The notes under the pieces are model-generated. The model worked only from the letters and a program-made list of their open reading frames with translations. It was not told the DNA's origin and did not search any database. DNA of 51,434 nt from an uncultured Lachnospiraceae bacterium. Lineage in GTDB: Bacteria > Bacillota > Clostridia > Lachnospirales > Lachnospiraceae. Numbering within the stretch: the stretch's first letter is position 1; each line of letters opens with the position of its first letter. Where the stretch lies: positions 1 to 51,434 of the forward strand of contig CAMOWK010000014.1 of assembly GCA_946628415.1 (NCBI GenBank), in the 5' to 3' direction. Both the position numbers and the translations under genes were made by a program. Shown piece by piece: positions 16,501 to 22,793 of the stretch.

Positions 16501-19244
16501 TCTTTTGCTTCAACGCCCTTTCTTTCGTATTTATATTCAGGGTCGTAAACATCTTTTAGATTAGCCTTCACCGGATGGTTTATATCCATGAATTTTGCGA
16601 GATAATCATAATCTTCCCAGTTATATCTAGATATATTATTAAGGCCAAAGCTTTCTCTTACCATAGGATTATAGATAAGGCTCTCGTCCTTACAGGTTAC
16701 GGCACGTAAAATAAAGGCCTTCATATATCTTTCAAGATATTTATTTCGAATATCCATCTGATCAAGCGTATAGTGATGCTTATCGGCTAACGCGGTCATG
16801 ACCTCATATTTAACCTTATTAAATTTCTCTTTATCACCCAGTTCGAAACCGGATACGAAAAGATCGTTTTCTTTTGTATAATCTGTAGTAGGCTGGTAGA
16901 ATCTCTGGGACTTAACCTTATTATCATAAGCGATAAGGTCCTTAAATGTTTCATCAAATGCCTTTTCTGCGTCGGTAAGCTCTGCCTCAGAAAGACCAAG
17001 CAACTCAGTTGAATCCATCAGTTTTCCGGCTTTTTCACCCTGATTAACGCTTGCACTATTTGCAGGAGCATCATTAACCGAACTAATGAGATCAAGGGCT
17101 TCCTCGATATCATTAAATACAGTCTTTCTGAAGTTATACTCATCCTCCTTTTTTCTTTGTTCTTCGTTAAGCTTTTTTGACTTTTCAAAGAGCTTCTCAT
17201 CATCAGCCCTTTTATGTTCTGCCTTCTTCTTTCTTTTTATTTCTTTAGGACGATAATCCTTCGGAACATCTCTTTTCCCTGAATATACGTATTTTTCTTC
17301 TTCCGATAAGACATTCATCACTTCATTCGTATCAGGATGAAGCATATCTCTTCGGAATCTCACTTCTTCTCTTGGATCACCAAGTGCATGAACGATGAAC
17401 ACCTTTGCATAAAGAATTCTCTGTTCCATAGAAAGGTTCTCTCCGACATATATGGAGTCAACATATGAAAGTGGATTTTCATACTGAACGTCAGTATCAG
17501 CCCTAAACTCCATTTTCTTAAGAAGCTCTTCCGGCTTGACTTTTAAATTTTTAGCAGTAAGTTTAAATATATCATCAAATGACTTAGCTGCTTCATCCAG
17601 TTCCTGCTTGGAAAGCTCCTCCGGGATAATTCTTTTATTGAATCTATCCTTTGAATTGATCTTCGCTTTGTATACCCATAAATCCCCCAACTTTTTCTTA
17701 AAATCACTATCAAATTTATCAAGGTTTTCTTTTGCTCTCTTCTTAATTGACGGCTTTACATTATTAATCTTTTTTGAATATATGCCGTTAACATATCTTA
17801 ATTCATATTCCTCACAAAGTGCATGTATTACAAAAGCCTTTTTCGCCTTTGTTTCATCTCTGATTGCTTCTATCGCTTTATAACTATCGAAACTTTTGGG
17901 ACTGGCAGCTTTTTTATACATTTCATCAATGCTTTTTCCCTCTTTTCCTTCCGGACAGATTTGAAGCTTTGATATAAAATCTTTATCCTCATTTAATGCA
18001 TCTTTAAAGATTTCGTCAAATTTAGCCGCAGCTTCCTCAATGCTTTCTTTTGTTACATTTGGACCGTCAGGCAATGGATAGTTCCCGGAAACCCAGAAAT
18101 GCTTATTCCTCTTAGAAGTTAAAGCAAGATCATGGATTTCTGTTATATCAGTATCGTTAATCTTATTTATTACAGTGTTAATTCCCGTATTTAAACGGAT
18201 AGCCTCACGTACCGGTCCGGTCTCGATGCCGTATTTACCGCCTATAAATATGCCGCATTCCTTTGGACGACCCTTGGAATAAACCGGCGTTTTTGTATAG
18301 TCATAAACTCTTGGAATAAAAGAGATGTCTATCTTAGGATTAGCTGCCGCATGAACTACTATGAGTCTCGCCATCTCACTTTCAGTAGGTTCCTTGGCCG
18401 GTAGAGTTTCTTTAACTTCACCGATAAGCTTCTTTGCATAATCTTTTACACTAATTCCATCAGGGTATCCCGGTACGCCGTGAACCATCATATATTCATA
18501 TAATCCGGCCTGATAATCATCTGAATATTCTTCTAATTTCTTAAAATCTTTCTTAAATACATCAGTAGCATTATCTAAGAATTTCGGATCGGTATAATTC
18601 TTAGGATCCGCAAATAAATCATCCTTTGAGAATTTTTCATATTTACCTTTTAAACTATAATTAGTGTAGTGCTTTATAAGTGAATCAAGCTTTTCTTTTT
18701 GGTCATCAACTCTTCTTTTGGCTTTTTCAAGCTCAGCTTCAGTCATCTTAAGATTGTTAAGAACCACTTCACTTCCATCAGAATTAACCAGAGTAACCTT
18801 AACATTACTCTGAGTAATTGCATGCAGAACATACCTTATTGTAAGGTTCTCTGTTGAGCCCGAATTAAGTATCTTGTCCATTTTGTCATAAATGTTTTCT
18901 TTCTTGCCATCTATCTCAACATAAAATCTTGATAGAAAGTCCCTGTCTTCTGCATATCTGTTACTAAGCGCAGATTCCCAAAAACTATATTCATCTTTAT
19001 ATTCATATTTCCCCGGAAAACTGGCGTCGTCATAAATCTTTCCTTCATATCTCATCCTATTAACTCCGAGATCGAATATTGACACATCACTTAATTCATC
19101 TGAAAAAAGTGTTATATTCATTTTGGCAGAGTGGAACGGATTTTCCCCTGCATTAATCATGTCTGCTACCTTTTTAGTCAGTGCGTCTATGTCCTTATCA
19201 GGTCTTGGAATTCTGACTACTAATTTGTTTTCTACTTCCTTCAT
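10548..19244 (-). CDS. 2,898-residue protein of unknown function with internal repeats
   Basis: I do not recognise this protein. No signal peptide, membrane segment or cell-wall anchor is visible, so it appears cytoplasmic unless exported by a non-classical route. Residues about 1-900 hold at least four or five divergent copies of an alpha-rich module. Each copy has a segment like KFDEIFK and ends in a helix such as VIHAL, VVHAA or IVHAL, followed by a strand like YELRYV or EEVRF. Residues about 900-1070 are highly charged and probably coiled coil (runs of E, K and R). Residues about 1109-1204 are a Pro/Gln 14-residue tandem repeat. The remaining 1,690 residues are mixed charged helical sequence ending in KSRRMAPTEDIKGPRINN. 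GGGAG precedes the ATG by 7 bases. It has its own promoter and terminator, so it is a single-gene unit. Confidence 0.9.
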   Translation of the reverse strand: MKEVENKLVVRIPRPDKDIDALTKKVADMINAGENPFHSAKMNITLFSDELSDVSIFDLGVNRMRYEGKIYDDASFPGKYEYKDEYSFWESALSNRYAEDRDFLSRFYVEIDGKKENIYDKMDKILNSGSTENLTIRYVLHAITQSNVKVTLVNSDGSEVVLNNLKMTEAELEKAKRRVDDQKEKLDSLIKHYTNYSLKGKYEKFSKDDLFADPKNYTDPKFLDNATDVFKKDFKKLEEYSDDYQAGLYEYMMVHGVPGYPDGISVKDYAKKLIGEVKETLPAKEPTESEMARLIVVHAAANPKIDISFIPRVYDYTKTPVYSKGRPKECGIFIGGKYGIETGPVREAIRLNTGINTVINKINDTDITEIHDLALTSKRNKHFWVSGNYPLPDGPNVTKESIEEAAAKFDEIFKDALNEDKDFISKLQICPEGKEGKSIDEMYKKAASPKSFDSYKAIEAIRDETKAKKAFVIHALCEEYELRYVNGIYSKKINNVKPSIKKRAKENLDKFDSDFKKKLGDLWVYKAKINSKDRFNKRIIPEELSKQELDEAAKSFDDIFKLTAKNLKVKPEELLKKMEFRADTDVQYENPLSYVDSIYVGENLSMEQRILYAKVFIVHALGDPREEVRFRRDMLHPDTNEVMNVLSEEEKYVYSGKRDVPKDYRPKEIKRKKKAEHKRADDEKLFEKSKKLNEEQRKKEDEYNFRKTVFNDIEEALDLISSVNDAPANSASVNQGEKAGKLMDSTELLGLSEAELTDAEKAFDETFKDLIAYDNKVKSQRFYQPTTDYTKENDLFVSGFELGDKEKFNKVKYEVMTALADKHHYTLDQMDIRNKYLERYMKAFILRAVTCKDESLIYNPMVRESFGLNNISRYNWEDYDYLAKFMDINHPVKANLKDVYDPEYKYERKGVEAKEDEKENDELERLREESFIAKDERLKDERRPFKDSEKVNNGTIAESEEEDLQDDEWEEKQEEKRRSEEEERKALEEKRKAEEEAKREYDLTHDFFGNELPPEEVSFNRRQYQIMHSDMEYEEMSKALIDLEKERAAYRKKKIEERKRPGREEEREEPERVVPPVNNQGQVNNQGVNINNPDDEEDIINVDEAVNNQSPVDGNIQQQGQQQPPVDDNIQQQGQQQPPVGDNLQQQGQQQPPVDDNIQQQGQQKPPVDGNIQQQGQQQPPVDGNIQQQGQQQPPVDDKVQQPLDPVEALLAAHTEPFGLKHFYNYIVGFEASLFPDFKDELKNLFEETAQLYANMQNSEHPYDYTMLPGDGAAEMFIKHPDDKRAIAEKLIKFTDIIGRMKEVYTDISSPKRQIIDLFDTQMKCYMSNDYQRIIKADPDFEGVFRSTFNTFPSNEFGEFLDEKGMPVYTVDNARFAKVIKKYPFLDQLKDRQDFMLSTYLPYMKKKEAGNVTDKEAEDFRLRYRAFQDKQKQYMEKLNSISNKDKDIAENRTAITNVSFYNNWKVRFSDGILKSVDTFDKYTDKGWPEADVSLLEEVRMMKRRLQIAVSKTVSDKMDADDSLKALDILTEMNKAYDKLFSADIKTPEIRLELLQNIKPFVDRYTEWQKAVQKDNNASRNIVDHPIKSMMDAAIARNVTATEVGKSLQREEETFGSFTLEEGLESLKKAYLDAATMEERYNFLVDFGEYLSVNDKNGRNMDEYSRLHDQMFDDFADRYVNKASQPMRENLLRLFGRSVAANDLAIAKEKEEVLKQYPEFKKEGKAGELKAYYIAESRISGRERMISNSGVQYVVNMSFDEGQPERDMLKKINITADSTMEDFAKLAGCNTDDEIKGYLDGLSLKPSAEMNVVAYFKAHLKSIGRDVSDEEALNMAKSQAVGNYRKNQTATGANYVLNKENMTDELRDSYKYVASKSSGGGIDYSEISEWIDNEGRQYVYGDNEKNLVRVSNSFFKKYLKDYKKEKALEETAERLSGQKIKTAYSDYLTLGANGNYVDNNISYDKKMAIVRSLDIDAREDTMKIIAKQSRAMRVAENSEVYHTALNGTRTPGLNNVYTLWVVGTHPELDINEFMRFEEYPELVDEFIKFCAENPLNPAKSEENHVESVGKWAEILKKSTDRFKDLKMPDIDYSDPEKIKENMQFLMKLRGLSIDFSQEKDKILCDGFGRDGKKIAADKLGTQSFNDMNDFWSGIQNLMAPFNSGYAMLTAILGNSRSSSSTMDNIYTYAVSRALMGSTLKEAPGRSLNNMIKLSGTKALIYQQLTTGITTMSDEGVQLKKYASIEKISREDVFKYLRGENKEKFERKVQKIAEAVTPYYMKEEMVDACATGGKAFVDYLDFGNVRETLINLPDNADAIKDFLKSDAKVEGLGANNDETRLRTEWLNKNMRLLFSENVSLLMSTSKIKRSDMFIIDGKSVSQLWGAKYADLTEKEREECYQLEVMKRIAEGSSEIKFKTLSYEGTKAKMSGTVTLFKPNAVMQQMANNYRIYKEGAKGIKNFLKELQNTLLQTHENKNLNKARREIGEVGSELFQNMESTLDEAIKAFDDTDSTVDGIEEKLREFNKAAATYYKERKNLIFNKRSAEGQTRLDTSERAKNEMPDIISYYHELAKGVKSDLIYTEKNTFNNIDLRQLENAFTDEFLQPRRKDNYRIDGVIISEADAGKMASTVKTRAHEKLNFYNMLKTGLKGLGKDYDKLMGIESAEKVDSYDMALAHLLKNAVEEVEKDGLSIIQVKGVSRGVKDKFDDGSFKREAEKLSKNPVFLATYKQNRKGFHEEWNRIEKRTDTMLKHMRDSLNEQTEANPDLAEYIVNGNGAPAANQNQEQLLRERYQRLGLYITKKILTEPSNRVIVQAIESERMEFGEVQNKVIESLIRKHVLDGRNFRMEDFRTKLANGSIQRLATESVLKQAGKDAADRLPKSRRMAPTEDIKGPRINN
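15636..15917 (-). repeat. 42-bp tandem repeat encoding a Pro/Gln 14-residue unit
   Basis: Seven in-frame units inside the giant gene. Each encodes a variant of PPVDGNIQQQGQQQ, and the last is degenerate (PPVDDKVQQPLDP). Bases differ mainly at silent or D/G positions (PVDGN, PVDDN, PVGDN), so copies have diverged slightly. This is a probable flexible linker between the charged helical region and the C-terminal half. Copy number is likely to vary between strains. Confidence 0.9.
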
Positions 19245-19294
19245 AATCTTCTCCCTTTCTCACTCATAAGTTAATTCTTTACTCTATTATGTAG

Positions 19295-19324
19295 ATTATA
19301 CACGTTATTTACATCATATATCAA
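19295..19324 (-). promoter_or_regulatory. Promoter of the giant gene
   Basis: On the minus strand, TTGATA (19319-19324), an 18-base spacer and TATAAT (19295-19300), about 50 bases upstream of the ATG at 19244. Confidence 0.6.
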
Positions 19325-19397
19325 GCCGCGCAACAAAAGTGCAACAAAAATAATAGTACTTTACCATATTGTAAACGCGTGCCGCCAAGCGCACTAT

Positions 19398-19430
19398 AAA
19401 AGGCGCGGAGCATAAAGCCTCGCGCCTTTA
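19398..19430 (-). terminator. Terminator of the split pfl operon
   Basis: AAAGGCGCG (19399-19407) pairs with CGCGCCTTT (19421-19429), followed on the minus strand by a short T-run. It lies 30 bases after the stop of the glycyl radical domain gene. Confidence 0.8.
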
Positions 19431-19459
19431 ACTTTATCATATTAAATTATGTGGTAGAT

Positions 19460-19699
19460 TTACAGTGACTCATGGAATGTACGTGAGATAACGTCATCCT
19501 GCTGCTCTTTTGTAAGCTTAATGAAGTTAACAGCATATCCTGATACACGGATTGTAAGCTGTGGATAATTCTCAGGATGCTTCTGCGCATCAATAAGTGT
19601 CTCTCTATTGTAAACGTTAACGTTAAGGTGATGACCACCCTTTTCTACATATCCATCAAGCATATCTACTAAGTTATCTACCTGTGCTTTACTAGCCAT
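19460..19699 (-). CDS. grcA: Stand-alone glycyl radical domain of pyruvate formate-lyase (GrcA/YfiD-like)
   Basis: A 79-residue protein equal to the C-terminal domain of an ordinary PFL. It has [19 protein letters not shown] at about 11-29, [20 protein letters not shown], and the radical loop RVSGYAVNF with Gly54 as the predicted radical site, then [15 protein letters not shown]. The longer open frame is a shadow. AGGAGG lies 9 bases before the ATG at 19699. E. coli GrcA/YfiD and a T4 homologue are known spare parts for a full-length PFL. Here the core gene 450 bases upstream lacks the domain altogether, so this protein should be an obligatory subunit rather than a spare. It would be activated by PflA (2128-2928). 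Confidence 0.93.
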   Translation of the reverse strand: MASKAQVDNLVDMLDGYVEKGGHHLNVNVYNRETLIDAQKHPENYPQLTIRVSGYAVNFIKLTKEQQDDVISRTFHESL

Positions 19700-19757
19700 T
19701 TTATATATCCTCCTTTTATTCTTATATTTTCGAAAATCTGTCAGACTGTGCAGATTA

Positions 19758-19982
19758 TTACTTATTCTCATCCTCGGGAAATGCATCGTCCATACCTTCC
19801 ATAAGTGTAGGCACTGAACATGCAAGGTCGCCCTTTGCACAATCTATACAGCCCATAGTCTCAACAGTCTTTCCTGCTTCTAAATCCGGGTCCACGGACA
19901 CATTAATGTGTCCGGTCCCGTTTTCTACCATGTTATCTAACATTGAAACTATATCATTTACATCGTTTAACTTGTCTTTCAT
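19758..19982 (-). CDS. 74-residue paralogue of the glycyl radical domain with a Cys-containing tail and no radical glycine
   Basis: Residues 8-30 ([23 protein letters not shown]) match the start of the neighbouring radical-domain protein at 12 of 23 positions, without gaps. After that the sequence departs. The RVSGYAV loop is missing, and instead there is an acidic tail with Cys45, Cys48 (GCIDCAK) and Cys55. GAGG precedes the ATG at 19982. It lies between the PFL core gene and the radical domain gene, so all three are probably made from one mRNA. I do not know a described family for it. Possible roles are a placeholder that occupies the radical-domain site on the core, a redox sensor, or a decaying duplicate. 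The reading frame is intact with a proper ribosome binding site, which argues against decay. Confidence 0.75.
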   Translation of the reverse strand: MKDKLNDVNDIVSMLDNMVENGTGHINVSVDPDLEAGKTVETMGCIDCAKGDLACSVPTLMEGMDDAFPEDENK

Positions 19983-20016
19983 ATTATTCCTCGCAATCGG
20001 GACTTCTGTGACGACC

Positions 20017-20152
20017 TTGCTTCACAAATCATGGACTTATGCGCCAACCCCGCTTCGCGGTGTTGATTCTGCTTCGCAGAATTATTCCGCTTCGCGTCAT
20101 GCGTCCTCACTTCGTTCGGATCCACGATTTGCTTCGCAAATCATGGACTTAT
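20017..20152. repeat. Mini-hairpin array flanked by a 24-bp direct repeat, after pflB
   Basis: Four exact copies of GCTTCGC (minus strand GCGAAGC) lie at 20052-20058, 20071-20077, 20089-20095 and 20131-20137. Most sit in perfect short palindromes with a triloop, such as ATTCTGC-TTC-GCAGAAT and GATTTGC-TTC-GCAAATC. The segment is bounded by direct repeats at 20017-20040 and 20129-20152 (24 bp, one mismatch), the second overlapping the pflB stop codon. It fills most of the 166-base gap between the PFL core gene and the 74-residue gene. Confidence 0.85.
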
Positions 20153-22197
20153 TTATCCAAGCCAAGATCTACTTCAAGGTCTCCTGCGAATACCTGATCT
20201 TCCTTACCAAGTGCATTAGGAATGATAGAGAATGTATTTGAAATACCATCCTGTGCAAACTCGAATGGAAGCTTAGCTACTGATGAAAGTGAAGCGTAAG
20301 CACCGTGAGTATCTCTACCATGCATTGGGTTAGCACCAGGAGCAAGAGGCTGACCATGCTTTCTTCCGCAAGGTGTGTCACCTGTATTCTTACCATATGT
20401 TACGTTTGATGTGATTGTAAGAACTGACATTGTTGGGAATGAATTTCTGTATACATGGTGTGATCTGATCATCTTCATGAACTTAGAAACAAGATTTGCA
20501 GCAATCTCATCTACACGATCATCATTGTTACCATATTTAGGGAAGTCACCCTCTGTCTCATAGCTTACAACAACACCCTGTTCATTTCTTATACATTTAA
20601 CTTTAGCATACTTGATAGCTGAAAGTGAGTCAGCTACAACTGAAAGTCCTGCGATACCTGTTGCAAAGTATCTCTTTACGTCTCTGTCATGAAGAGCCAT
20701 CTGGATTCTCTCATATGCATACTTATCATGCATGTAGTGAATGATGTTAAGAGCATTTACATAAACCTTAGCAAGCCATTCCATCATATCCTCATATTTT
20801 TCCATAACCTCATCATAGTCAAGGTACTCAGATGTGATTGGTCTGTACTTAGGTCCTACCTGAACTCCTGTACACTCATCAACACCACCGTTGATAGCGT
20901 AAAGAAGACATTTAGCAAGGTTTGCTCTTGCTCCGAAGAACTGCATCTCTTTACCAATTCTCATTGAAGATACGCAGCAAGCGATACCGTAATCATCGCC
21001 ATGAACAACTCTCATCATATCATCATTCTCATACTGGATTGATGAAGACTTGATTGACATCTTAGCACAATACTGCTTCCAGTTGATAGGAAGTCTTGTT
21101 GACCAGAGAACTGTAAGGTTTGGCTCCGGTGCTGTACCAAGGTTATCAAGTGTATGGAGATATCTGAATGACATCTTTGATACAAGTGTACGTCCGTCAA
21201 CACCCATACCACCGAGTGACTCTGTTACCCAAACCGGGTCACCAGCGAATATCTGGTTGTACTCAGGTGTTCTTGCGAACTTAACAAGACGAAGCTTCAT
21301 GATGAAGTGATCAACGAACTCCTGAATCTGCTCTTCTGTAAATGTACCGTTTGCAAGGTCTCTCTCAGCGTAGCAGTCAAGGAATGTAGCTGTACGTCCA
21401 AGTGACATAGCAGCACCGTTCTGCTCCTTAACAGCACCAAGATAACCAAAGTATGTCCACTGTATAGCTTCTTGAACATTTGTTGCAGGCTTTGAAATAT
21501 CAAAACCGTATGATGCAGCCATCTGCTTAAGCTCTTTAAGAGCCTTGATCTGCTCTGATATCTCTTCCTTGCCTCTGATTACATCATCTGTGTACTCTGT
21601 ACCGAATGATAATTTCTGCTCTTCCTTATCCTGGATAAGGTAATCAATACCGTAAAGTGCTACTCTTCTGTAGTCACCGATGATACGTCCACGTCCGTAA
21701 GCATCAGGAAGTCCTGTGATGATGTGATTTGAACGGCATCTTCTGATCTCTGGATCATAAACATCGAATACACCTGCATTGTGTGTCTTTCTGTGAATTG
21801 TAAAGAACTCAACTATCTCAGGATCAACCTCATAACCATTATCCTTACAAGCCTTCTCAGCCATACGGATACCACCGTAAACGTTCATGCCTCTCTTGAA
21901 TGGCTTATCAGTCTGGAATCCTACGATTGTCTCCTTTGATTTATCAAGATATCCAGGACCATGTGATGTAAGTGTTGATACAACCTTTGTATCCATATCA
22001 AGCACACCGCCTGCTTCTCTTTCCTTCTTTGATAAATCAAGAACCATCTGCCAAAGATCCTTAGTGTTCTGTGTAGGCTCAGCAAGGAACTCATCATCAC
22101 CCTCATATGGTGTATAGTTCTTCTGAATGAAGTCACGAACATTTACTTCCTTCTGCCACTTGCCGGCTACAAAGCCATTCCAACCTGCTAATTCCAT
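20149..22197 (-). CDS. pflB: Pyruvate formate-lyase catalytic core lacking its glycyl radical domain
   Basis: Converts pyruvate and CoA to acetyl-CoA and formate. The 682-residue protein is clearly PFL: N-terminal WNGFVAGKW, the segment [17 protein letters not shown], and the catalytic cysteine pair Cys407-Cys408 in [13 protein letters not shown]. It also has [17 protein letters not shown] and [19 protein letters not shown]. Ordinary PFLs continue for about 75 more residues with the radical glycine. Here the gene ends in VDLGLDK at the exact domain boundary, and no remnant of the domain follows the stop. The missing domain is encoded separately at 19460-19699. Start ATG at 22197. The promoter at 22288-22316 has candidate GntR-type operators. 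Confidence 0.95.
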   Translation of the reverse strand: MELAGWNGFVAGKWQKEVNVRDFIQKNYTPYEGDDEFLAEPTQNTKDLWQMVLDLSKKEREAGGVLDMDTKVVSTLTSHGPGYLDKSKETIVGFQTDKPFKRGMNVYGGIRMAEKACKDNGYEVDPEIVEFFTIHRKTHNAGVFDVYDPEIRRCRSNHIITGLPDAYGRGRIIGDYRRVALYGIDYLIQDKEEQKLSFGTEYTDDVIRGKEEISEQIKALKELKQMAASYGFDISKPATNVQEAIQWTYFGYLGAVKEQNGAAMSLGRTATFLDCYAERDLANGTFTEEQIQEFVDHFIMKLRLVKFARTPEYNQIFAGDPVWVTESLGGMGVDGRTLVSKMSFRYLHTLDNLGTAPEPNLTVLWSTRLPINWKQYCAKMSIKSSSIQYENDDMMRVVHGDDYGIACCVSSMRIGKEMQFFGARANLAKCLLYAINGGVDECTGVQVGPKYRPITSEYLDYDEVMEKYEDMMEWLAKVYVNALNIIHYMHDKYAYERIQMALHDRDVKRYFATGIAGLSVVADSLSAIKYAKVKCIRNEQGVVVSYETEGDFPKYGNNDDRVDEIAANLVSKFMKMIRSHHVYRNSFPTMSVLTITSNVTYGKNTGDTPCGRKHGQPLAPGANPMHGRDTHGAYASLSSVAKLPFEFAQDGISNTFSIIPNALGKEDQVFAGDLEVDLGLDK

Positions 22198-22287
22198 TTA
22201 AAATATCCTCCTTTTTCTTTTCTCCGGGAATGCATTAAAACCGCAAAAAAACAGTGATTTACTTGCATTTTCCCTATTAATGATTTC

Positions 22288-22316
22288 ATTATAAATCGTT
22301 CTTGTATACACGTCAA
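22288..22316 (-). promoter_or_regulatory. Consensus promoter of the split pfl operon
   Basis: On the minus strand, TTGACG (22311-22316), a 17-base spacer and TATAAT (22288-22293), about 90 bases upstream of the pflB ATG. The spacer itself contains the palindrome TGTATACA (22303-22310), so a bound repressor would block polymerase. Confidence 0.75.
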
Positions 22317-22356
22317 TCCAAAAAGCCGCATTAATTGTACTTTTTTAAGTACAGAG

Positions 22357-22368
22357 ATTGTATACAAT
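22357..22368. promoter_or_regulatory. Candidate GntR-type operator ATTGTATACAAT
   Basis: A perfect 12-bp palindrome 41 bases upstream of the pflB -35 box. Its centre is 56 bases from the TGTATACA within the promoter spacer. The core TTGTATACAA is that of the B. subtilis GntR operator. Another copy of the 10-bp core lies at 35593-35602 in front of the decarboxylase operon, which encodes a GntR-FCD regulator. Confidence 0.45.
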
Positions 22369-22523
22369 ATACAAAAAATCATCTACGCACATAAAATCTG
22401 AATGAACAATGAAAATATCACAACTTTCACATATAATATTCCATTGTTATAGTATTTTTTTTGTGTTAATATGTTACCTGCAATTAACCGCACTATATAT
22501 AAGTAGAAAGGACGTATCTAGTT

Positions 22524-22793
22524 ATGGAAGAGAAAAAAAGCTATACAGCTGAAGATATAAATGCCATAAACGGAAGCATGCCCATATATCAGATTCTTGA
22601 AATGGATCCCGGAAATGCTTCTATTCTCATGGCTTCCGGCATGGCCTGCATAACCTGCCCTGCCGCTTACATGGAATCACTCGATGAAGCCTGTGCCGTT
22701 CACGCGATGGATTCGGAGCAGGTTCTCGATGATATCAAATATTACATGAATAAAAAGTATCTTGGAGAGGAGGATTCTGATGAAATCGATTGA
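22524..22793 (+). CDS. DUF1858-domain redox-disulfide protein
   Basis: An 89-residue protein with the DUF1858 pattern: a helical segment MPIYQILEMDPGNASILMASG, then MACITCPAAYMESLDEACAVHAMD with the C-x2-C pair and a further Cys. The family (TIGR03980) is often found with hybrid cluster proteins and is thought to carry a redox-active disulfide; its substrate is not established. A GAAAGGA motif lies 11 bases before the ATG. It overlaps transketolase by 14 bases and diverges from the pfl operon across a 326-base region, so its expression may be coordinated with anaerobic carbon metabolism. Confidence 0.87.
   Translation: MEEKKSYTAEDINAINGSMPIYQILEMDPGNASILMASGMACITCPAAYMESLDEACAVHAMDSEQVLDDIKYYMNKKYLGEEDSDEID

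Noticed and set aside
19700..19840. N-terminal extension of the glycyl radical domain gene to 19840
   Set aside because: The extension is an out-of-frame shadow of the 74-residue gene, while AGGAGG sits properly before the ATG at 19699 and the protein then starts like known GrcA domains.
20041..20148. Remnant of the missing PFL domain just after the pflB stop
   Set aside because: I read the minus strand in all frames; it consists of GCGAAGC palindromes and shows no GGHHLNVNV- or RVSGYAV-like coding, so the split is not a simple nonsense mutation.
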